Of a DNA stretch of 64,000 nucleotides, positions 59,501 through 64,000 are shown in pieces. Positions within the stretch are counted from its first letter, which is position 1; each line of letters starts with the position of its first letter. This stretch comes from Evernia prunastri (Eukaryota; Ascomycota; Lecanoromycetes; Lecanorales; Parmeliaceae), in the NCBI GenBank assembly GCA_003184365.1, contig NKYR01000024.1:297867-361866 (forward strand), in the 5' to 3' direction. The position numbers and the translations under genes were made by a program. The notes under the pieces are model-generated. The model was not told where the DNA came from. It did no database searches and worked only from the letters and a program-made list of their open reading frames with translations.

Positions 59501-59854
59501 CTCGAGTGGATTTTGCGGGCAGCAACAACAAGAATGAACGGAATGCCAATGCAATTGACCGAGGCGAAGAGGGAGTTGGGATGAATTTTAGATTCTCAGA
59601 TTGAGGGTCGTGGTTGGCAAAGGTTCATTAGAGGAGATTATCCAAGAATCGCGCCAAGCCTTTAGCTTTAGGTAGCTCTGGCTTTTCCTAAAAAAACAGC
59701 AGTTCGAAATCAATTGCGAAATGCTCACTTTCTACAAGGTCATAACACGAAGCACTCACTGATTGACGTCCTGTGTCCCGTGTCCCGTGTCCCGTGTCCC
59801 GTGTCCCGTGTCCCGTGTCCCGTGTCCCGTTTCCTGCGTCCTCTAGCATCTAAC
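59501..59854. promoter_or_regulatory. Divergent ATP1/MPO1 promoter region
   Basis: 354 bases separate the two start codons, which point away from each other, so both promoters must be here unless leaders overlap. The 7-bp tandem repeat at 59773-59828 lies 26 bp from the right-hand start codon. Confidence 0.55.
59773..59828. repeat. 7-bp tandem repeat, eight GTGTCCC units
   Basis: Eight uninterrupted copies of GTGTCCC, followed by the degenerate GTTTCC. It is not the fungal telomere repeat (TTAGGG). Located in the leader or promoter of the Mpo1-like gene. Confidence 0.95.
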
Positions 59855-60617
59855 ATGTCTCTCAACCTTGAGAAACAGCTTTTGTTCGTGAGTTTACGCT
59901 GAGCAAGTGCACGGCTACTCCAACGCTGACACCACACGCAGTATGGGTCTTATCATCACAGTACTGTAAGAGCAAGTCCCGGATCGTGTCGGCAGAAGTC
60001 GAAATGTCCCTGACCGCCTCCGCCTTAAGGCCAACAAAGCCATCCACATAGTATGTGTGCCGATGATCTTGATGACATCTTTTCTATTCGTAAGAAACCT
60101 CAGCTATCTGTTCTTTGGACCAATATCTAAACCGAGCTAGGGTACTAATACACCTTCATTGGTGCCCATGCCAAGCTGGCTTGTCCTACCGAACCTTCCG
60201 CCCAACTTGGGGACTATTGCTACCTTAATATACGCAACACTCTATGTTCTGATGGAGCCGGTGGCTGGAGGCCTTCTAGCACCTCTTCTCCTCGCGGGAA
60301 CAGCATACTCAGACTACTTGACCACAACGTACGGTGCGACAGCAAATTATTGGGCTGCCGGCATCTTTATCTTGAGTTGGATCGCTCAGTTTATCGGTCA
60401 CGGTGTATTCGAAGGAAGAGCACCTGCACTACTAGATAATCTTATCCAGGCTGTCTTCTTAGCGCCGTTCTTTGTCTGGATGGAGATACTGTTCTCTATC
60501 GGTTATCGGCCAGAGTTGAAATCACGAGTGGACCGCGCAGTCGGGAAGGAGGTGGAGAAGTACCAGAAGTCACAAACGCAAAGTAATGGCTCTGCAACAA
60601 ATGTCAAAGCAGAATAG
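59855..60617 (+). CDS. Mpo1-like (DUF962) ER 2-hydroxy fatty acid dioxygenase
   Basis: Four exons: 59855-59887, 59942-59965, 60030-60089 and 60141-60617, 197 aa, phase-0 joins. The protein begins MSLNLEKQLLFYGSYHHST and continues NKAIHIVCVPMILMTSFLF. The His residues of the YHH and IHI motifs are those thought to bind iron in this family. Membrane segments follow: LGTIATLIYATLYVLMEPVA, LLAPLLLAGTAY, YWAAGIFILSWIAQFIGH and FLAPFFVWMEILFSIG, with the conserved GHGVFEGRAPALLDN between them. The yeast homologue Mpo1 carries out Fe(II)-dependent alpha-oxidation of 2-hydroxy fatty acids in phytosphingosine breakdown at the ER. The charged C-terminus (VEKYQKSQTQSNGSAT) is variable. Confidence 0.93.
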
Positions 60618-61299
60618 AAGGGTCCTTGCATGTTGGGAAATCCTAGCAGATTGAGCGCGGCTGCATGGTTTGTATACAGCCTATTTTGAATTGTTCATAA
60701 ATCCTTTTTAGATGTTCACGCTTTCGAGATACCTCAATTACGCCTTTTTTATGGTCGAGGTTCATGACGCCTGGACGCGGTACATTTATTACCAAGTCGT
60801 TCTCTGCATGTAGCAATACAAGGTGCAGACGGGCTCTTGAACGCGGCACTCTCAGCCTTTGGGCTCTTAATTGGCTCAGTCTTGGGCATTGAATCGAACA
60901 TAGTGGCTTTCGATGCGTAGATGCGGGTCGGAGTGAAATTATTATCCTGTTAAGTGTTTTGAGTACCTTAGCGACACAATGCCGGGGCATGGTACCGTAT
61001 AGTTACGGTAGTATTACCGTAGTACTGACGGGACGTTACACTCTAATATACTTGCCATTTGACATACATACTTGCCATTTGACAGCGACAAATGATAATC
61101 GTAACAATTTATAGACGTCCTCTGTCAGTGAAACGTTCTTAGAAAATAATCGTTTTATGATTAGTCAGCTGTATCTTTCAATTAGCGTCGGAAGACTCAC
61201 TCTAGACTAAGGTTCTGCAACCCCACTCCAACTGAGGGAACATAGATAGGTATCCGATAACCGCCGAACCGTCACAAATGTGACTTTTTTTCTACCCAT
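60618..61299. other. Intergenic region before AT-rich block
   Basis: Contains a perfect short palindrome at 61004-61021 (TACGGTA-GTAT-TACCGTA) and the phrase CTTGCCATTTGACA twice near 61050-61085. No gene recognised. Confidence 0.5.
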
Positions 61300-63940
61300 C
61301 AACACCATCAGTCTAATAATACTAGATAATCTATACTAAATGCTTTATACTTGTTCTATAGTCTCGATAGCATCATTCACTGAGTGAAATCGCTTCACAT
61401 AGTTCTCTTTACGATATAAGTAGATCATATATACGAAGCATTCCCCTCTAGTTCTTGATATAGTCATATTATTATCACTTATTTCTCTATCAAAACCTCT
61501 CTTTCTATTGTTCTTGCGATATTAAAAACACACTCAAATAAACTTCAAATCTTGTTATTTATGATTTTCTCGTAATAACTTTAATTGAGTAGTAAGTGAG
61601 AATAGTGAAGATAGAAATCGATAGAAATCTCTCTCTTCTTTCAACAACTTCACTATTACTTGCTTTAAAAACTTCTGATGCTTCTGACGAAATATTTCTA
61701 TTGATTCGCATAGCTTGAAAGTATTTAAAAGACTTTCATTTAGTAGTCAATAAAGATTAGACATTCAGATTCGATTGTAAGTTCGCTGAGAAGAATATAC
61801 AGCCACGAGTGCATTAAATCGATTAATCTCTTTTATATGTCTATTGTAGTAGAAGAACATCTTCGGAATATCAAAATCCTTTTTTTATATATTCTTCTCA
61901 TTCTCTTTGAAAGCAGATAGAATAACTCGATAATTGATACTTATCTTACTAAGACGCTTTCTTTTTTTAATAACGATATTATAAACTTCTCTAACATTAT
62001 AGACAGTGATAAGACTTAAAATTAGATTGTTATTCTATTAAGCTATTATAAAAATATTATTCTAAATCACTGCAGCAAGAACATCGTACGAGATATTCTT
62101 AACAAACTACTATTTAATCTTCACAAGTAAATCTAAAAGATTTAATCGACTCGGCTTTATAGTTTTACATACAGCTATTCTAACGGTCTTTAATTTTTCA
62201 ATTATCTTTAATTTAGTGAAATAGTTATTCATAAAGAGAATAAAGTCAGAAGATAGTATATCAACGATCAATTTGAAGATCATAGCGTTTGTGTCTTCGT
62301 GATCTTTAATTTTTAATCTACTCTTAAGATCTTGCATAGACGAATATTATACGAAGTTGTAGAGATAATTTGTTAAAGGATAGTGTAATATAAATGATAA
62401 ATCTATATAGCAATGTAGTGGTGTATAAAAATAATGGAACTATCTACCTAATAAGAAGCATAAAGTGTCCGGAGAGGATTGACAGCTATATCTAATGCGG
62501 AAGCCCTAGCCCTGCAGAGATCCTATATAGAATTCTCCGTAACATAATTCTCATCGTCAATTACAAAAAGCTTATATATTTTCTTAATTAACTTATCTAA
62601 AGTTATAATAGAATAATGTTATGATCGAATTTATGATGTGGTAAAAGGATGTATTGTTCTATCTGCAGAAAGCTATTTAGTAGAGAAGATCGAAGATACT
62701 AGTACAAGCAAGATCTAGACTCTTTCGTGCTTTCTCAGACAGACAATAATTCTCTGCAAGAGGCTTTCTAAAAGTTTTTAATAAGATTATATCAATTATC
62801 AACAAAAAATAAATAAATCAACAGTCTCGTTGATATCACATATTTATGCTTTCGATACTGCTATATACGTATCTATAAACATTTCAACTTTGAAAGCTTT
62901 TCTTGCTAGAGTTATTTATGAAATCTTACGTGATTTTTCTCGATCTCTCTTGAAAATCTCTTTAGATATCGTCGATGCTTTTCGAGATTGTCTGCGTTTG
63001 TCGATCGATCGCAATATCTATCTACTTTCGTAATCTCTCACTAAATTTATAGTATATAATAAGTCGTCGATTGAATATTATATATTATATTTATTATCTC
63101 AGTTCTTTCACTTAAGCAGATACTCTAACTTATTATCACGTTTATCTTGTTTATTTATAATTCTATTAATTTTTAACTTATCTTCTAAGTCGTCGAAGTT
63201 ATTCTCGCTCTGCACTGAAAAAGACTTCAGATTAACGTATCTTTTATACGAATCTAAGACTTTTACTATCGTAGTTATTGAAGATTTTAATTAAGCAATA
63301 GAAATAATTAAATAGATACGTATAATCGAGAATAGCTTTAGACGATATATAAAATATTTAATCTTTGCTAAAATTTAAACGAGTTAACGCGTTATTGTGA
63401 GAGCTTGCGATTAGATAAGCTCGAAATAGAATAGTTATAATATAGTCTGAGAAAGACTTCGTTATTTTTCTTGAGATTAATAATTAAATACTTAATATCG
63501 TAGCGAGTTTTTATGAATATAAATACGAAGATTATAATATCGTTAATTTCTTTTCTTTTGATAAGTCGAAGCTTATCGAAGATTTTGATAGATAGTAAAA
63601 AATTCGTGAGTAATAGACTAGTCGCATTTAGAATCTTAAAGTCGTAATATAATTTATTAAATATTACGTCAGTGACGCTGCTTGAAGAGTTATTAATAAT
63701 TATTTAAATATATAATAAGATTTCGATTTAATTATTCTTCGATCGATTTGTGAGATAATAGCGCAAAGCTATTTCGATCGTCTTATTAGTTCGTTTTAAT
63801 TAATCGTTCGTCTGTAAATAATAAGTAGTAAAGATAAGAAATTTAACGTTTAGTTTTATGAATATTTTCTTTCAGAAGACGAATATAAAGCGTTAATCTC
63901 TATCGCTGATAATGCTTTTAAGAATATCTTAATCGTACTT
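61300..63940. repeat. AT-rich block, probable RIP-degraded repeat DNA
   Basis: Base composition changes sharply near 61300 to very AT-rich sequence with TA-rich words and almost no long open frames. It continues to 63940. Such blocks are the usual result of repeat-induced point mutation of transposons in Pezizomycotina. One recognisable protein trace (piggyBac-like, 62110-62337) lies inside. Confidence 0.75.
62110..62337 (-). pseudogene. PiggyBac-like (DDE_Tnp_1_7) transposase relic
   Basis: The translation contains DILSSDFILFMNNYFTKLKI followed by EKLKTVRIAVCKTIKPSRLN and LLDLLVKIK. This resembles the family pattern of a D-NYFTS-x-L-F-E-L-x-x-RGI-x-x-x-GT-x-R segment and following LL-x-x-K. 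The resemblance covers about 55 residues and is AT-biased in the manner of C-to-T decay. No terminal repeats are visible. Moderate confidence in the family. Confidence 0.45.
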
Positions 63941-64000
63941 TGTCAGAACCGTGCCCAGAGTCAAGTCTAATGGGGGTAAATTGAATAAGACAACTAGATA
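63941..64000 (-). mobile_element. Start of a second LTR copy, truncated by window edge
   Basis: The last 60 bases (TGTCAGAACCGTGCCCAGAG onward) are identical to 29045-29104. They abut AT-rich decayed DNA, so the retrotransposon probably inserted there after that block decayed. The orientation assigned assumes the same strand as the first copy. Confidence 0.8.

Noticed and set aside
59773..59828. Telomere-like repeat
   Set aside because: The unit is GTGTCCC and not TTAGGG or a close variant, and it lies between two housekeeping genes.

Overview
The window is nuclear DNA of a filamentous ascomycete (Pezizomycotina). The evidence is short GT-AG introns of about 45-130 nt with CTAAC/CTGAC-like branch sites, fungal-specific families (fungal C6 zinc-cluster and C2H2 regulators, a YVC1-type TRP channel, type-B dipeptidyl aminopeptidase, a Kre9-like GPI protein, SPT2) and fungal DNA transposons. 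The class cannot be fixed from the sequence alone. Exon structures were built by hand from reading frame, splice sites and family resemblance, and no transcript evidence was available.

Layout. 1-16 kb is accessory and gene-poor. It holds a P450 cut by the window edge, a small putative secreted protein, a frameshifted APH-type kinase, a 20-bp minisatellite, a three-exon phenol-hydroxylase-like FAD monooxygenase, a 2EXR-type protein with a probable frameshift, a decayed fungal rhodopsin-type membrane protein, a protein with an HELTH putative metallopeptidase motif, and an unknown 383-aa protein. 17-24 kb holds a TRP/YVC1-like cation channel split by a run of microexons and a C2H2 transcription factor with long non-coding flanks. 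27.4-29.8 kb is a pogo-type transposon with perfect 75-bp inverted repeats. Its transposase is stopped by four TGA codons, and it carries a retrotransposon LTR and a one-base assembly gap.

30-61 kb is mostly conserved housekeeping sequence: a complex I accessory subunit, a GPI cell-wall protein, ribosomal proteins uS19 and P2, SPT2, ATP-dependent NAD(P)HX dehydratase, vacuolar dipeptidyl aminopeptidase, RNA polymerase subunits RPB7 (Pol II) and RPC25 (Pol III) head to head, an NTF2-like protein with repeated aromatic-acidic motifs, a Zn2Cys6 regulator, mitochondrial ATP synthase alpha, and an Mpo1-type dioxygenase. 61.3-63.9 kb is an AT-rich block with a piggyBac-like relic. It ends at 63941 in 60 bases identical to the LTR at 29045.

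How the genes relate. There is no convincing metabolic gene cluster; the P450 and the FAD monooxygenase are separated by unrelated sequence. Respiratory genes (complex I subunit, ATP synthase alpha) and gene-expression genes (uS19, P2, RPB7, RPC25, SPT2) are neighbours by position, and nothing shows shared control except two divergent intergenic regions (RPB7/RPC25 and ATP1/MPO1). The most unusual items are the microexon series in the channel gene, the RPB7-RPC25 paralogue pair, the HELTH protein and the nested, partly disabled mobile elements.
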